Notes: generated by a model not told the origin, from the letters alone. A stretch of DNA of 64,000 nt from Nisaea denitrificans DSM 18348 (GCF_000426505.1 NZ_KE384532.1:358410-422409), one strand, 5' to 3'; positions 1 through 9,990 are shown, counted from the first letter of the stretch. Program-made: numbers and translations.

Positions 1-953
1 CGGATGCCCGCCTCGGGCAATCCCTGTTCGGCCTGCGCTTCCCGCACCCGGTCGGTATTGCCGCCGGGTTCGACAAGGATGCGGAAGCCTTTGCCGGCGC
101 CCTGAAGCTTGGCGCCGCTTTTGTAGAAGTCGGCACCATGACGCCGCGCCCGCAGCCGGGCAATCCGCGCCCAAGGCTGTTCCGCTTGCCGGAGGATGGC
201 GCCGTCATCAACCGAAACGGTTTCAATAACAGCGGCCTTGAAGCCGGAGCGGCCCGGCTCGCACGCCGCGACCGAACGCAGGGTATCGTCGGGGCCAATG
301 TCGGCGCCAACAAGGGTGTCGAGACGCCGGAGAGCGATTATGCGGCAGGCGTCCGGGCGACAGCACCGCTCGCCGATTACATCACCATCAACGTCTCCTC
401 GCCAAACACGCCCGGTCTGCGGGATTTGCAGGCGCCAGGGCCGTTGCGCGAGTTGCTGAGGGCGGCAAAGGCCGCGCGGAAGGATGTTACGGGCGAAACC
501 GGTCCGGCAATCCTGCTGAAAATCGCTCCCGATCTGGACGATGCGCAGCTTGAGGGGATCGTCGGTGTTGTGCTGGATGAGGGGATCGATGGGATGATCG
601 TCTCCAACACCACTATAGCCCGTCCCGCAAGCCTGAAGGGCGCGAGCAAGGGGGAGACGGGGGGGCTCAGCGGAGCGCCGCTGTTCGAGCCTTCGACAGC
701 GATCCTGGCGAAGACCTATCGGCTGACTGGCGGAAAGCTCCCCCTGATCGGCGTCGGCGGCATCGATTCGGGGGCGGCTGCCTATACCAAGATCAAGGCC
801 GGCGCCTCTCTCGTTCAGCTCTACACCGCTTTGATATATAAAGGACCGGGTCTCGTTCGACGGATTGCCGAGGAGCTTGGCACGCTGCTTGAACGGGACG
901 GTTGTTCCTCCGTTACGGAGGTTATTGGCGTGGAGGCTGGGGCCACGCCCTGA
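1..953 (+). CDS. pyrD: Dihydroorotate dehydrogenase (quinone), class 2, 5'-truncated by window edge
   Basis: Membrane-associated FMN enzyme that oxidises dihydroorotate to orotate with quinone as acceptor, in pyrimidine synthesis. The frame is already open at base 3, so the gene starts before the window; 316 residues are visible. The upstream part reads FGLRFPHPVGIAAGFDKDAE and then VEVGTMTPRPQPGNP, the hallmark class 2 N-terminal barrel segments, followed by NRNGFNN. The class 2 catalytic-serine motif NVSSPNTPGL follows, and the C-terminal phosphate-binding part has GVGGI and QLYTALIYKGP. The ATG at 138 is internal. The TipF-like gene follows after 21 bases, so the two are probably co-transcribed. 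Identification is secure; only the true start is missing. Confidence 0.97.
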   Translation, partial: DARLGQSLFGLRFPHPVGIAAGFDKDAEAFAGALKLGAAFVEVGTMTPRPQPGNPRPRLFRLPEDGAVINRNGFNNSGLEAGAARLARRDRTQGIVGANVGANKGVETPESDYAAGVRATAPLADYITINVSSPNTPGLRDLQAPGPLRELLRAAKAARKDVTGETGPAILLKIAPDLDDAQLEGIVGVVLDEGIDGMIVSNTTIARPASLKGASKGETGGLSGAPLFEPSTAILAKTYRLTGGKLPLIGVGGIDSGAAAYTKIKAGASLVQLYTALIYKGPGLVRRIAEELGTLLERDGCSSVTEVIGVEAGATP

Positions 954-974
954 ACCGGAAAGGGGACCGCGCAG

Positions 975-2189
975 TTGCGTCACGTCCTGATCGTTAGCTT
1001 CTATCTGTTTCCCGCCATCGCGATTGCGGTACTGGCGCCGGTTATCCCGTTCATCGGTATGCCCGGATGGGGGGCAGGTCTGCTCCTGCTCACCGTCGCG
1101 AGCCTCGTGCATATGGGGATGTCGGTGAAGGCCTCCCGGGAATCCTCCGAGCGTCAGCTGGAGGTGCTGGCGCACGAGCTGGCCGTCACCCGGCATGATC
1201 TGGATGCCGCGCGTGAGGAAGTTTCCGCGATCCGAGAGACCATAGAAGCCATGCCGGACAGCGGACATGTGGTGTCCGAGCTGAAGGTTCTGCAGGGCCT
1301 GCTTGGGCAGCTTTCCGCGAAGGCGCCGGACAAACCCAAGCCGAAACCCGCCGCGGCCGCAAAACAGAAACCGAAAGAAGATACGGGGCTACCCGCTGTT
1401 GCCGCCGCATCCGGGGCGAGCGAGCCACTTCTGCTGATCGACGATGACGAGGTGCTGACCATCGTGGAGCAGGCGCTCCGGGAAGACCGGGTCGATCTCT
1501 ATCTGCAGCCGATCGTCAGCCTGCCGCAGCGGAAGCGGAAATTCTACGAATGCTTCTCCCGTATCGTCGATGATCGCGGCCGGGTCATCATGCCGGAGCA
1601 GTATATTCCGGTCGCGGAATCAGCCGGACTGGTCGCCGTCATCGACAATATGCTGCTGTTCCGTTGCATTCAGCTGGTGCGTCGGGCTGTACGGGGGCAA
1701 CCGGGCCTCGCCTTTTTCTGCAACATCTCAGACAGCTCGTTGACGGATGTCGATTTCTTCACCGACTTCATCGAATTCCTGGCCGATAATCAGAAGCTGA
1801 CGCCGAACCTGTTTTTCGAATTCGAGCAGGAAGCGATCGTCAACCCGACCTACGAGACCCAGGTCAATCTGCAGCGTTTGCAGGATCTGGGCTTCCATTT
1901 CTCGCTCGACCAGGTGCGTACGCTGGATCTCGATTTGCCGCATCTGGCGGATCTCGGCTTCAAATACATCAAGGTCGGGGCGCATATGTTGCATGAGCTG
2001 GCCCGGGGCGACGACCCGCAGCTCGACATGGGCCGCTTCAAGGGCGCGCTCGACCGGTGCGCCATGGACCTGATTGTCGAGAAGATCGAGTCCGAGGACA
2101 TGTTGCGCGACCTGCTCGATCTAAAAATCGACTTCGGTCAGGGCTATCTGTTCGGAGAGCCTCGGCCGACCACCGCCCCCGCCAAATGA
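975..2189 (+). CDS. TipF-like membrane protein with degenerate EAL domain
   Basis: Protein of 404 residues starting at TTG 975, with AAGGGG about ten bases upstream. Order: two membrane segments (about 5-25 and 30-48), a coiled coil (about 52-115), a Lys/Pro/Ala-rich linker (118-150) and an EAL domain (about 160-400). The domain looks catalytically dead: the EAL motif reads ECF (E192 kept), the metal-binding Asp pair is LDQVR (311-315, only one Asp), and the usual KxD is KVG. The substrate-loop start QPIV and the end QGYLFGEPRP remain. Two membrane helices, a coiled coil and a dead EAL domain match Caulobacter TipF, a c-di-GMP receptor for flagellum placement. TipF homology is inference; an EAL-type c-di-GMP effector is firm. 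Confidence 0.8.
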   Translation: MRHVLIVSFYLFPAIAIAVLAPVIPFIGMPGWGAGLLLLTVASLVHMGMSVKASRESSERQLEVLAHELAVTRHDLDAAREEVSAIRETIEAMPDSGHVVSELKVLQGLLGQLSAKAPDKPKPKPAAAAKQKPKEDTGLPAVAAASGASEPLLLIDDDEVLTIVEQALREDRVDLYLQPIVSLPQRKRKFYECFSRIVDDRGRVIMPEQYIPVAESAGLVAVIDNMLLFRCIQLVRRAVRGQPGLAFFCNISDSSLTDVDFFTDFIEFLADNQKLTPNLFFEFEQEAIVNPTYETQVNLQRLQDLGFHFSLDQVRTLDLDLPHLADLGFKYIKVGAHMLHELARGDDPQLDMGRFKGALDRCAMDLIVEKIESEDMLRDLLDLKIDFGQGYLFGEPRPTTAPAK

Positions 2190-2248
2190 GTTTGCGGCCC
2201 CGCGCCGCGAGCCAACTTTGAAATCCTCATCACGCCCGGAGTCTGGGA

Positions 2249-3106
2249 ATGACCATGCCTTTGTCCGCCTTTGCCGAGATCGCCGACCGCTATGAGGGGT
2301 TCATCTTCGATGTCTGGGGCACGCTTTATGACGGCGGTAACGCTTTCCCGGAGGCGCTTGAAACCGTCAGGGCTCTGGCCGGTATGGATAAGAAGATACT
2401 GGTATTGTCCAACTCGCCGCGTATTCCCGCCATCGTCGGCGAGCGTCTGACGGGCATCGGGTTCGATCTCGCCTGGTTCAGCGAAATCGTCACTTCCGGC
2501 GGCATGGTAGCGGATATTGTTGGCGGTCGGCGCGATGCGGAAGCGGCGGCACTTGGCGAGCGGGTGTTGTGGCTGGGCCGGGGCCGTTTCCCGGACACGG
2601 TGCCTGACGGCTCCTTCACCGTGGTGGAGAGCGTCGAGGACGCGGACTGGATTCTGAACGCGGGACCGGACGGCCCGGATTCCCGCCTGGAAGATTATGA
2701 AAGCCAGCTATCGGGCTCCGTTGCGCGTCATCTGCCAATGATCTGCGCCAATCCGGACAAGTCGGTCATTCATGGCGGTGCGCGGCATATCTGTGCCGGT
2801 GCAATGGCGGAACGGTATGAGGTAATGGGCGGCACGGTCCGTTATTTCGGCAAGCCCTATCCAGAGATCTTCGGACGCTGTCTCGACCGTATCGGTCTCC
2901 CGGCGGAGCGTGTCCTGGTTGTCGGCGATAATCTGGAGACAGATATTCTCGGGGCCAACCGCACGGGTATCGACAGCCTGCTGCTGGGCTGCGGTATTCA
3001 TGCCGCAGCGCTCGCAGAGACTGCTGACGTCGGTGAAGGGCTTGATGCATTGGCCACAAGCCATGGCGCACGCCCGACGTACTTCTCGGAGGTGCTTGCC
3101 TGGTGA
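2249..3106 (+). CDS. HAD superfamily subfamily IIA hydrolase
   Basis: Protein of 285 residues in the NagD-like, subfamily IIA branch of the HAD superfamily (the TIGR01459-like group common in alphaproteobacteria). Motif I is FDVWGT with Asp21 as nucleophile; Trp replaces the second Asp of classical HAD phosphatases, as I remember for this subgroup. Motif II is LSNS (about 54-57). The Lys and motif III/IV region reads FGKPYPEIF and then VGDNLETDILGA. Substrate is unknown; members are generally presumed sugar- or nucleotide-phosphate phosphatases. It lies 59 bases after the EAL protein on the same strand and may close that transcript. The ATG at 2249 is chosen over ATG 2255 without strong ribosome-binding-site support. 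Confidence 0.85.
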   Translation: MTMPLSAFAEIADRYEGFIFDVWGTLYDGGNAFPEALETVRALAGMDKKILVLSNSPRIPAIVGERLTGIGFDLAWFSEIVTSGGMVADIVGGRRDAEAAALGERVLWLGRGRFPDTVPDGSFTVVESVEDADWILNAGPDGPDSRLEDYESQLSGSVARHLPMICANPDKSVIHGGARHICAGAMAERYEVMGGTVRYFGKPYPEIFGRCLDRIGLPAERVLVVGDNLETDILGANRTGIDSLLLGCGIHAAALAETADVGEGLDALATSHGARPTYFSEVLAW

Positions 3107-3114
3107 CGCGGAGG

Positions 3115-3504
3115 CTAGTGGGCGGTGTCTCCGGAGCCCTGATCGCTGAGCGCGTATTGCTTTTGCTCGACGGCAAAGCGCTGCAGGGCGATGTCGAGAT
3201 AGCCGGGAATCGGTTCCTGCCTGCTTTCGCCTAGTCCCGGTGCCGGGGCTGCGCTTAGCGCATCCTCGATATTATCCACAACCAGACGGAAATATGTCAG
3301 CAGGAAGACGCGCAATGCGGATGACATGCTCGATTCCTGCCGTCGCTCGGCAACCATGGTACAAAGCCCGTCCATGCCGATCGATTCTCTCTTGCAGATA
3401 TCGGAGAGGCCATTCCAGACTTGAGCTTCCAAACTGACGCTTGTGCGTCTATGACCGATCGTGACGTTCTTCCTGATCCGGTCGCTCCCTATTACGCGTG
3501 CCAC
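3115..3504 (-). CDS. Ribbon-helix-helix domain protein (RHH_4-like)
   Basis: Small probable DNA-binding protein. The N-terminal part (GHRRTSVSLEAQVW then LSDICKRESIGMDGLCTMV and SALRVFLLTYFR) follows the RHH_4 pattern of alphaproteobacteria: a beta strand rich in Arg/Thr/Ser followed by two helices. A longer frame runs to 3588, but the upstream codons look like leader DNA. GTG 3504 has GGGAG eight bases upstream and gives 129 residues, the more usual length. The C-terminal 45 residues are polar and low-complexity. It is convergent with the HAD gene (8 bases) and divergent from the Lrp-type gene, so the two regulators share a 211-base control region. Start uncertain; family fairly sure. Confidence 0.75.
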   Translation of the reverse strand: MARVIGSDRIRKNVTIGHRRTSVSLEAQVWNGLSDICKRESIGMDGLCTMVAERRQESSMSSALRVFLLTYFRLVVDNIEDALSAAPAPGLGESRQEPIPGYLDIALQRFAVEQKQYALSDQGSGDTAH

Positions 3505-3652
3505 TCCTGATACTCCCGATTTACTTAAGCACACAACTGTATGGTTAACGTGCCGCATTTCTACTGGTAGTGCAATATCGATCAGCATCTTCGCGTTTGA
3601 GGCGTTTGAACGTCAGGTTCATCCGGCTGTCACAGCGCGTTACCGGAGTTGC

Positions 3653-3681
3653 TTTGCAGAGCGGCCACGGCGCTTTATGAT
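3653..3681 (+). promoter_or_regulatory. Predicted sigma-70-type promoter of the Lrp/AsnC gene
   Basis: TTTGCA (3653-3658), a 17-base spacer and TATGAT (3676-3681) form a good -35/-10 pair. Transcription would begin near 3688, which rules out the upstream TTG at 3686 as translation start and supports ATG 3716. Confidence 0.55.
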
Positions 3682-3715
3682 CTGATTGAAACTGGCGGGC
3701 AGAAGGAAATTCCCC

Positions 3716-4228
3716 ATGAGCGCGAACGGTGAGGGACAACTGGACAAGGTTGGTTGGCAATTGCTGCGCGTCTTGCAGGAAGATGCCCGGCTTTCCTTCA
3801 GTGAACTGGGCCGAAGGGTCGGCTTGTCGTCTCCGGCCATCGCTGAGCGGGTCCGCCGCATGGAGGATGCCGGGATCATCACCGGCTACCGGACCACGGT
3901 GAATCCGGACAAGCTCGGATATCCGACAACCGCCTTCATTCATCTGAAGACCTCCGGCGAGCACTATAACAAGATCGCGACTGTTGCTCACACATTGAGC
4001 GAAGTGCTTGAGTGCCACCATGTCACCGGGCAGGACAGTTACATGATCAAGGTGATTGTCTCCTCGATGGTGCATCTGGAGCATGTGATCTCCCAGATGC
4101 GCAAATACGGCGAGACGACAACCTCCATCGTTCTGTCTTCGCCGGTGAAAGGCAAGATGATCGCGGCCGGGCCGAGCGTCAGGGTCGGGCCTGCCATGCC
4201 GCCGATGTTCCTGGTCGAGAACGAGTAG
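3716..4228 (+). CDS. Lrp/AsnC family transcriptional regulator
   Basis: Regulator of 170 residues. The N-terminal winged HTH reads LDKVGWQLLRVLQEDARLSFSE-like, then GRRVGLSSPAIAERVRRMEDAGII, which is the AsnC recognition helix region. The C-terminal RAM (ligand-binding, oligomerising) domain carries HHVTGQDSYMIKV, close to the family's conserved VTGxxDxxL strand. ATG 3716 is preceded by AGAAGGA at a proper distance. These proteins usually sense amino acids and often control a divergently placed gene; here the divergent neighbour is the RHH protein, so a mutual control circuit is possible but unproven. The C-terminal tail of about 20 residues (after PVKGKM) is longer than in typical 150-residue members. 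Confidence 0.93.
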   Translation: MSANGEGQLDKVGWQLLRVLQEDARLSFSELGRRVGLSSPAIAERVRRMEDAGIITGYRTTVNPDKLGYPTTAFIHLKTSGEHYNKIATVAHTLSEVLECHHVTGQDSYMIKVIVSSMVHLEHVISQMRKYGETTTSIVLSSPVKGKMIAAGPSVRVGPAMPPMFLVENE

Positions 4229-4289
4229 GCAACCGGCGGTCCCAGGCAGAAGTATCAGGCCCGTGGCCCCGGCTTTGACCCGAATCCGC

Positions 4290-4318
4290 TTGACTGAAAA
4301 ATAGGGCTCGCGTATATG
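4290..4318 (+). promoter_or_regulatory. Strong predicted sigma-70-type promoter of rpmB
   Basis: TTGACT (4290-4295), exactly 17 bases, then TATATG (4313-4318). Near-consensus spacing and sequence, 67 bases before the rpmB start; fits the constitutive expression expected of a ribosomal protein gene. Confidence 0.7.
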
Positions 4319-4385
4319 CCCTGCTTCCTCGTGGAGCCCGGCTCCGCGAAATCCAATTCTATTGTGTTGACCGAGGATTAGAAAA

Positions 4386-4679
4386 ATGGCGCGTCGTTGC
4401 GAAATCACCGGTAAGGGTGTCCAGACCGGCAACAATGTGAGCCACGCGAACAACAGGTCGCGCCGCCGGTTTCTGCCGAACCTGCAGCAGACCTCGCTGA
4501 TGAGCGATGCGCTCGGCAAGATGGTCCGCCTGCGTCTGACCACGCATGCGATCCGGTCCATCGAACATAATGGCGGCCTTGATGCCTACATGCTGAAAGC
4601 GAAGAACGCACAGCTGGGCCTCGAAGCCCGCGCGCTGAAGCGCCGTATCGTGAAGGCCGCTGCCGCAAAAGCCGCCTAA
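4386..4679 (+). CDS. rpmB: 50S ribosomal protein L28
   Basis: Protein of 97 residues, basic, beginning [23 protein letters not shown] and continuing RRRFLPNLQ, the invariant L28 N-terminus. It belongs to the large ribosomal subunit. Only one Cys (C5) is present, so this is the zinc-free C-minus type. The alphaproteobacterial C-terminal extension [12 protein letters not shown] is present. The gene is monocistronic: its own promoter is at 4290-4318 and a strong terminator follows at 4705-4732. Identification is certain. Confidence 0.98.
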   Translation: MARRCEITGKGVQTGNNVSHANNRSRRRFLPNLQQTSLMSDALGKMVRLRLTTHAIRSIEHNGGLDAYMLKAKNAQLGLEARALKRRIVKAAAAKAA

Positions 4680-4704
4680 TACGGCTTACGCAAGTTTGGT
4701 TATT

Positions 4705-4732
4705 GAAAACGCCCGCGTCAGCGGGCGTTTTC
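4705..4732 (+). terminator. Rho-independent terminator after rpmB
   Basis: Perfect 12-bp stem GAAAACGCCCGC / GCGGGCGTTTTC with loop GTCA. The arms supply an A-run on one side and a T-run on the other, so it can work in both directions between rpmB and the convergent M20 gene. Confidence 0.88.
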
Positions 4733-4763
4733 TTATGTCTGGTCCTGGTCGGTCTCGTTGGGA

Positions 4764-6044
4764 CTAGATCTTTTCCAGCCCGCACCAGTCGGCGATGAAC
4801 AGAGCCATGGCCGCCGTCACCCGGCGGACTGAAGGCAGGTTCACCCGCTCGTCGAAGCCGTGCACGTTCTCCGCGATCGCTCCATAGACATAGCTCGGCG
4901 TCTGGTTATAGATGCCATGGAAGCGCGAATCCGTCAGCGCAGTCGACGATCGGCGTCCGAGCGGTGCTCCGAACACTGTTTCATGGCAGCGGTCGAGCAG
5001 CGGCTCGCCCGGCGTTCCTTCCGGCACTTCGTATCCCGGTGACAGGAAACCCTGCCATTCGATTTCCGGCGGATTGTTCGCCAGGAAGGTGTGGGACTTC
5101 GAGGCATTGGCAATCGTCTCCGTCAGCCGGGCCTGGATGGTCGCCGGATCGACGCCCGGATAGAGCCCGACGCGAACTTCGAAGGTGCACCATGCCGGGA
5201 CGCTGGAGGTCCAGTCGCCACCCTCGATCTGGGAGATCACGACATTCAGTGGGTGCGCGTTATCCTTGAAGGCCGGGTGCTTGTTCTCCGGCAGGTTCCA
5301 TTCGTCCTCAAGCGCGTGCAGGGCATTCCAGAGCGGGATGCAGGCTTCGATCGCGTTCTGGCCGCTGCCCGCATGGGCGACATGGACCGGAATGCCGGCG
5401 ACCTTGACCCGCATCCAGACCACACCAACCTGCGCTTGCGTGAAGGTCTCACCAGTCGGCTCAGGGATCAGCACCGCATCGGCCTTGTAGCCCCGCACCA
5501 GCGTCGAGAGCGCGCCATTGCCTGTGCATTCCTCTTCGATCACCGATTCGAAATGCACGATGCCGCCCGGGCGGTAGCCCGCACGCTTTAGCGCTTCAAG
5601 GGCAAACAGGGCGCTGACGGTGCCGGTCTTCATGTCCCCGGCGCCACGGCCATACATCCAGTCGCCATCGATCTCGGCGCCGAAAGGCGCCCGGGTCCAC
5701 ATCTTCTCCGGCCCGATCGGGACCACGTCCACATGCCCGTTCAGGATCAGCGATCTCCCCTTCGGGTTCTCCGGCCGCCAGGAAGCGACGACGGTCAGGG
5801 CATTCTCGTAAGAGACATCGACGGGAGAAAATCCGGGATGTTTGGCGATCTCGTCGGGATCGATATGCCACATGTCCACGGCATAGCCGAAATCCCGTGC
5901 GGCACGGGCCATCAGATCCTGCGCCGACGCTTCCTGCCCGCGCGTCGAGGGGCAGCGCACCAGCTCCTGGCTAAGCTGTAGCTGCTCATCGAAACCGGCA
6001 TCGACGGCGCGCATGATTTCGGCTGCAACTGATTGTTCGGGCAT
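4764..6044 (-). CDS. ArgE/DapE-type M20 deacylase
   Basis: Zinc-dependent amidohydrolase of the M20 family, 426 residues, cytosolic (no signal). Visible ligands: NGHVDVVP (H104, D106), GRGAGDMKTG (bridging D137), EEECTGNG (catalytic Glu at about 170 and ligand 171), IPEPT (about 197) and a C-terminal ENVHGFDE His. A dimerisation lid lies between about 205 and 330. It resembles the ArgE/DapE family deacylases annotated as acetylornithine deacetylase or succinyl-diaminopimelate desuccinylase, but sequence alone does not separate these from N-acyl- or N-formyl-amino-acid deacylases. No arginine or lysine biosynthesis genes are nearby, so a catabolic role is possible. Convergent with rpmB. Confidence 0.88.
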   Translation of the reverse strand: MPEQSVAAEIMRAVDAGFDEQLQLSQELVRCPSTRGQEASAQDLMARAARDFGYAVDMWHIDPDEIAKHPGFSPVDVSYENALTVVASWRPENPKGRSLILNGHVDVVPIGPEKMWTRAPFGAEIDGDWMYGRGAGDMKTGTVSALFALEALKRAGYRPGGIVHFESVIEEECTGNGALSTLVRGYKADAVLIPEPTGETFTQAQVGVVWMRVKVAGIPVHVAHAGSGQNAIEACIPLWNALHALEDEWNLPENKHPAFKDNAHPLNVVISQIEGGDWTSSVPAWCTFEVRVGLYPGVDPATIQARLTETIANASKSHTFLANNPPEIEWQGFLSPGYEVPEGTPGEPLLDRCHETVFGAPLGRRSSTALTDSRFHGIYNQTPSYVYGAIAENVHGFDERVNLPSVRRVTAAMALFIADWCGLEKI

Positions 6045-6130
6045 GGGGACCTCCTATCCTTGCGGCGGCAAGTATCGCCATGCACGGACTGGAGGGACAA
6101 GCAGCCCATAGTCATCAGTGTGTTTCGCGA

Positions 6131-7201
6131 TCAGCCGGAGCGGGTTTTTGCGCCGGAGACTTCGAACAGCACCCAGATTGCGGCGGAGAGTGTCAGGGCG
6201 GCGCCCCCTTGGTGCGCGGCTCCTAATGTCACGGGCACCTGTGCGAGCAACGTCGAAATACCAAGCGCGACCTGGATCGCACTCATGCCGCCGAGGCTAT
6301 GGATGGCGAGGCGGGTGCGCGGGGCGATGTCGGTGGCACGCATTGCCCGGACCAGCAGCCAGACGATGCTGGCGAAGGTCAGGATGGCGATGATGCGGTG
6401 ATTGAATTGTACCGCGGCCGGGTTTTCGAAGAAATTGATCCAGAACGGTTCGGCGAAGCCATAGTCCGGCGGGATCACATGGCCGTTCATCAGAGGGAAG
6501 GTGTTGTAGATCAGACCTGCATCCAGCCCGGCGACGAAGGCCCCGGCGACAGAGGTGATAGCGATCAGATGCAGTGCCGCGACAGCATGGCGGCGGTACT
6601 TGCGGTTGGTCTCGGAGGGTGTCCGGATCAGCCCGAGGGTCGTTCTGATCAGTGTGGCGAGGATCAGTAGGGCCACGCCGAGGTGGACCGCCAGCCGGTA
6701 CTGGCTGACGGCCGGATTGTCGACCAGCCCGCTCTTAACCATCCACCAGCCGATACCGCCCTGGAGAGCGCCGAGCAGAAACAGGAAGCCGAGCCGGGGA
6801 AAGAGCGCCCGGCGGATACGGCCGGTCAGGGCCAGCACAAGGAAAGGGAGGGCAAAGGCGATGCCGATCAGCCGTCCCCAGACCCGGTGCAGATATTCCC
6901 AGAAGAAGATGTGCTTGAAGTCGTCAATGGTCATCCAGGCGTTCACCTTCTGGAACTCGGGTGTGTCCTGGTAGAGCGAGAAAACCCGGTACCATTCGGG
7001 CTCGCTCATTGGCGGCAGCCAGCCAATCAGCGGGCGCCATTCGACCATCGAAAGTCCGGACTCCGTCAGGCGCGTGATGCCGCCGATAACGATCATCAGG
7101 AACACCATGACGGCGACGCCGGAAAGCCACCAGGCAACGGGCCGGTCAATGACTGCGTGCTCTGGTACGGTCGGACTGTAGAGCTGACTTGTCGCGCTCA
7201 C
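6131..7201 (-). CDS. ctaA: Heme A synthase (COX15/CtaA)
   Basis: Integral membrane protein of 356 residues with about eight helices. It converts heme O to heme A for aa3-type cytochrome oxidases. Diagnostic segments are VIGGITRLTESGLSM, then EYLHRVWGRLIG carrying a heme-ligand His, then a mid-region His in YRLAVHLG, FNHRIIA and LGAAHQGGA near the C-terminus, matching the four conserved His of the type 2 (proteobacterial) enzyme. The extra loop between helices 1 and 2 (PEWYRVFSLYQDTPEF) is typical of the alphaproteobacterial and mitochondrial form. No ctaB or oxidase subunit gene is adjacent. The identification is firm. Confidence 0.95.
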   Translation of the reverse strand: MSATSQLYSPTVPEHAVIDRPVAWWLSGVAVMVFLMIVIGGITRLTESGLSMVEWRPLIGWLPPMSEPEWYRVFSLYQDTPEFQKVNAWMTIDDFKHIFFWEYLHRVWGRLIGIAFALPFLVLALTGRIRRALFPRLGFLFLLGALQGGIGWWMVKSGLVDNPAVSQYRLAVHLGVALLILATLIRTTLGLIRTPSETNRKYRRHAVAALHLIAITSVAGAFVAGLDAGLIYNTFPLMNGHVIPPDYGFAEPFWINFFENPAAVQFNHRIIAILTFASIVWLLVRAMRATDIAPRTRLAIHSLGGMSAIQVALGISTLLAQVPVTLGAAHQGGAALTLSAAIWVLFEVSGAKTRSG

Positions 7202-7332
7202 GCGGCACTCCGCATCTGGTTCAAGATTGGCGGAATGTGGCGTCAGTCTCGGTGAAGGTCAAATGGATGCAATGCCGCACCCTCTGGACCGCATCCTCCG
7301 GGTCGCACCCACTGGCCAGCCTTCGCGTGGGG

Positions 7333-7596
7333 TCAATGCAGGCGAAACTCGACGTCCGCGTGGTTGAAGCTCGCCACTCCAGTCAGGGAGCCGGCGGAGA
7401 TTTGTACGGAATGGATCGGGGCTTCGATATTCAGCCGCCAATGGTCGAGGAAGCGGCGCAGGCGGGGGAATTTCGGGATCACGTCGTGGGTTTGCCAGAT
7501 GAAGCTTTGCAGGAGATCCGGGTAGTCCGGCATGCGGTAAAGGATCTCGGCGGTGGTCACGCGGCGCTCAAACAGAACAACTGGCTCGATCGACAT
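7333..7596 (-). CDS. usg: Usg family protein
   Basis: Small protein of about 87 residues. The core (RRVTTAEILYRMPDYPDLLQ, QSFIWQTHDVIPKFPRLRRF, and LDHWRLNIEAPIHSV) matches the Usg family of alphaproteobacteria, first named for a gene upstream of the trp operon in Caulobacter; its function is unknown. The frame opens at a TTG at 7656, but ATG 7596 has GGAG seven bases upstream and gives the normal family length, so that start is chosen. It is single-domain, with no signal or membrane segment, rich in aromatic residues. It is divergent from groES and 132 bases upstream of ctaA on the same strand. Confidence 0.85.
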   Translation of the reverse strand: MSIEPVVLFERRVTTAEILYRMPDYPDLLQSFIWQTHDVIPKFPRLRRFLDHWRLNIEAPIHSVQISAGSLTGVASFNHADVEFRLH

Positions 7597-7839
7597 ATAG
7601 CGACTCCACATGTTGCGTCTGGGGAAAGCTTGGGTTAGAAACGCCTCACTTTTCAATAAATAAATTAAATCAATACATTAGCAGCGCTGCATATGGATTG
7701 CTGCTTGTCTCTAGCATGTCGAAGCTTGAATTCGCTTGGCAATGCGCCGCGTGGTCACCATGTGTCCCGTCAGGACTCAATATGCTCCCGCCCAAGGGCG
7801 CCGGACTCAGCTTTTTTCCTCACGTTCGGTGCCATTTCC

Positions 7840-7868
7840 TTGACAGTTGAAGTGCCATTCCCTAAATC
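7840..7868 (+). promoter_or_regulatory. groESL promoter
   Basis: TTGACA (7840-7845), 17 bases, TAAATC (7863-7868), directly abutting the CIRCE element. The extended form CCTTGACA and CCCTAAAT could also be read by the heat-shock sigma factor RpoH, which has related -35/-10 sequences in alphaproteobacteria; I cannot separate the two by eye. Confidence 0.7.
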
Positions 7869-7869
7869 G

Positions 7870-7896
7870 TCAGCACTCGCCATTGGTGAGTGCTAA
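7870..7896 (+). promoter_or_regulatory. CIRCE operator (HrcA binding site)
   Basis: TCAGCACTC, nine bases, GAGTGCTAA: one mismatch from the CIRCE consensus inverted repeat, with the canonical 9-9-9 spacing. It sits at the predicted transcription start of groESL, the expected place for HrcA repression. A further half-site-like AGCACTC lies at 7918-7924. The repressor gene hrcA is not in this window. Confidence 0.92.
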
Positions 7897-7967
7897 TAAT
7901 TTGGGTTCGCTATGGCGAGCACTCAATAGAAACGTCACTCAGAGATGAGTCATTCGGAGGTTTTGGC

Positions 7968-8258
7968 ATGAAATTCAGGCCATTGCATGACCGGGTCGTA
8001 GTCCGTCGCCTTGAAGGCGAGGAAAAAACGGCCGGGGGCATAATTATTCCCGATTCCGCCAAGGAAAAGCCGATGCAGGGCGAAGTCGTCGCTGCCGGCA
8101 CTGGCGCGCGCGATGAGAACGGCAAGGTACAGCCGCTGGACGTCAAGGCAGGTGATGCCGTGCTGTTCGGAAAATGGTCGGGTACGGAAGTCAAGATCGA
8201 CGGCGAAGAGCTGCTGATCATGAAAGAGTCCGACATCATGGGTGTTCTGGAATCCTAA
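7968..8258 (+). CDS. groES: Co-chaperonin GroES
   Basis: Protein of 96 residues, heptameric lid of the GroEL chamber. Sequence [13 protein letters not shown], then the mobile loop [18 protein letters not shown], then [25 protein letters not shown] and [11 protein letters not shown] is complete and standard. The frame extends upstream to 7890, but ATG 7968 has CGGAGG seven bases before it and gives the standard N-terminus. Regulation is by the CIRCE operator upstream. groEL follows 17 bases downstream in the same operon. Confidence 0.99.
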   Translation: MKFRPLHDRVVVRRLEGEEKTAGGIIIPDSAKEKPMQGEVVAAGTGARDENGKVQPLDVKAGDAVLFGKWSGTEVKIDGEELLIMKESDIMGVLES

Positions 8259-8269
8259 GAAAGGGCTGA

Positions 8270-9931
<1,662 letters not shown>

Positions 9932-9960
9932 GCCAAGCCTCCAGATACCTTTACGAGAAA

Positions 9961-9990
9961 CCCTCCAGGGCTTGCCCTGGAGGGTTTTTC
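9961..9990 (+). terminator. Rho-independent terminator after groEL
   Basis: Perfect 10-bp stem CCCTCCAGGG / CCCTGGAGGG with loop CTTG and a TTTTT tail, 29 bases after the groEL stop. Confidence 0.93.

Larger units (their letters stand above)
7597..7967. other. Intergenic region between usg and groES
   Basis: Control region of 371 bases with no convincing gene. Its left third is AT-rich (7650-7690) and probably holds the usg promoter; its right third carries the groESL promoter and CIRCE operator listed separately. Confidence 0.7.
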
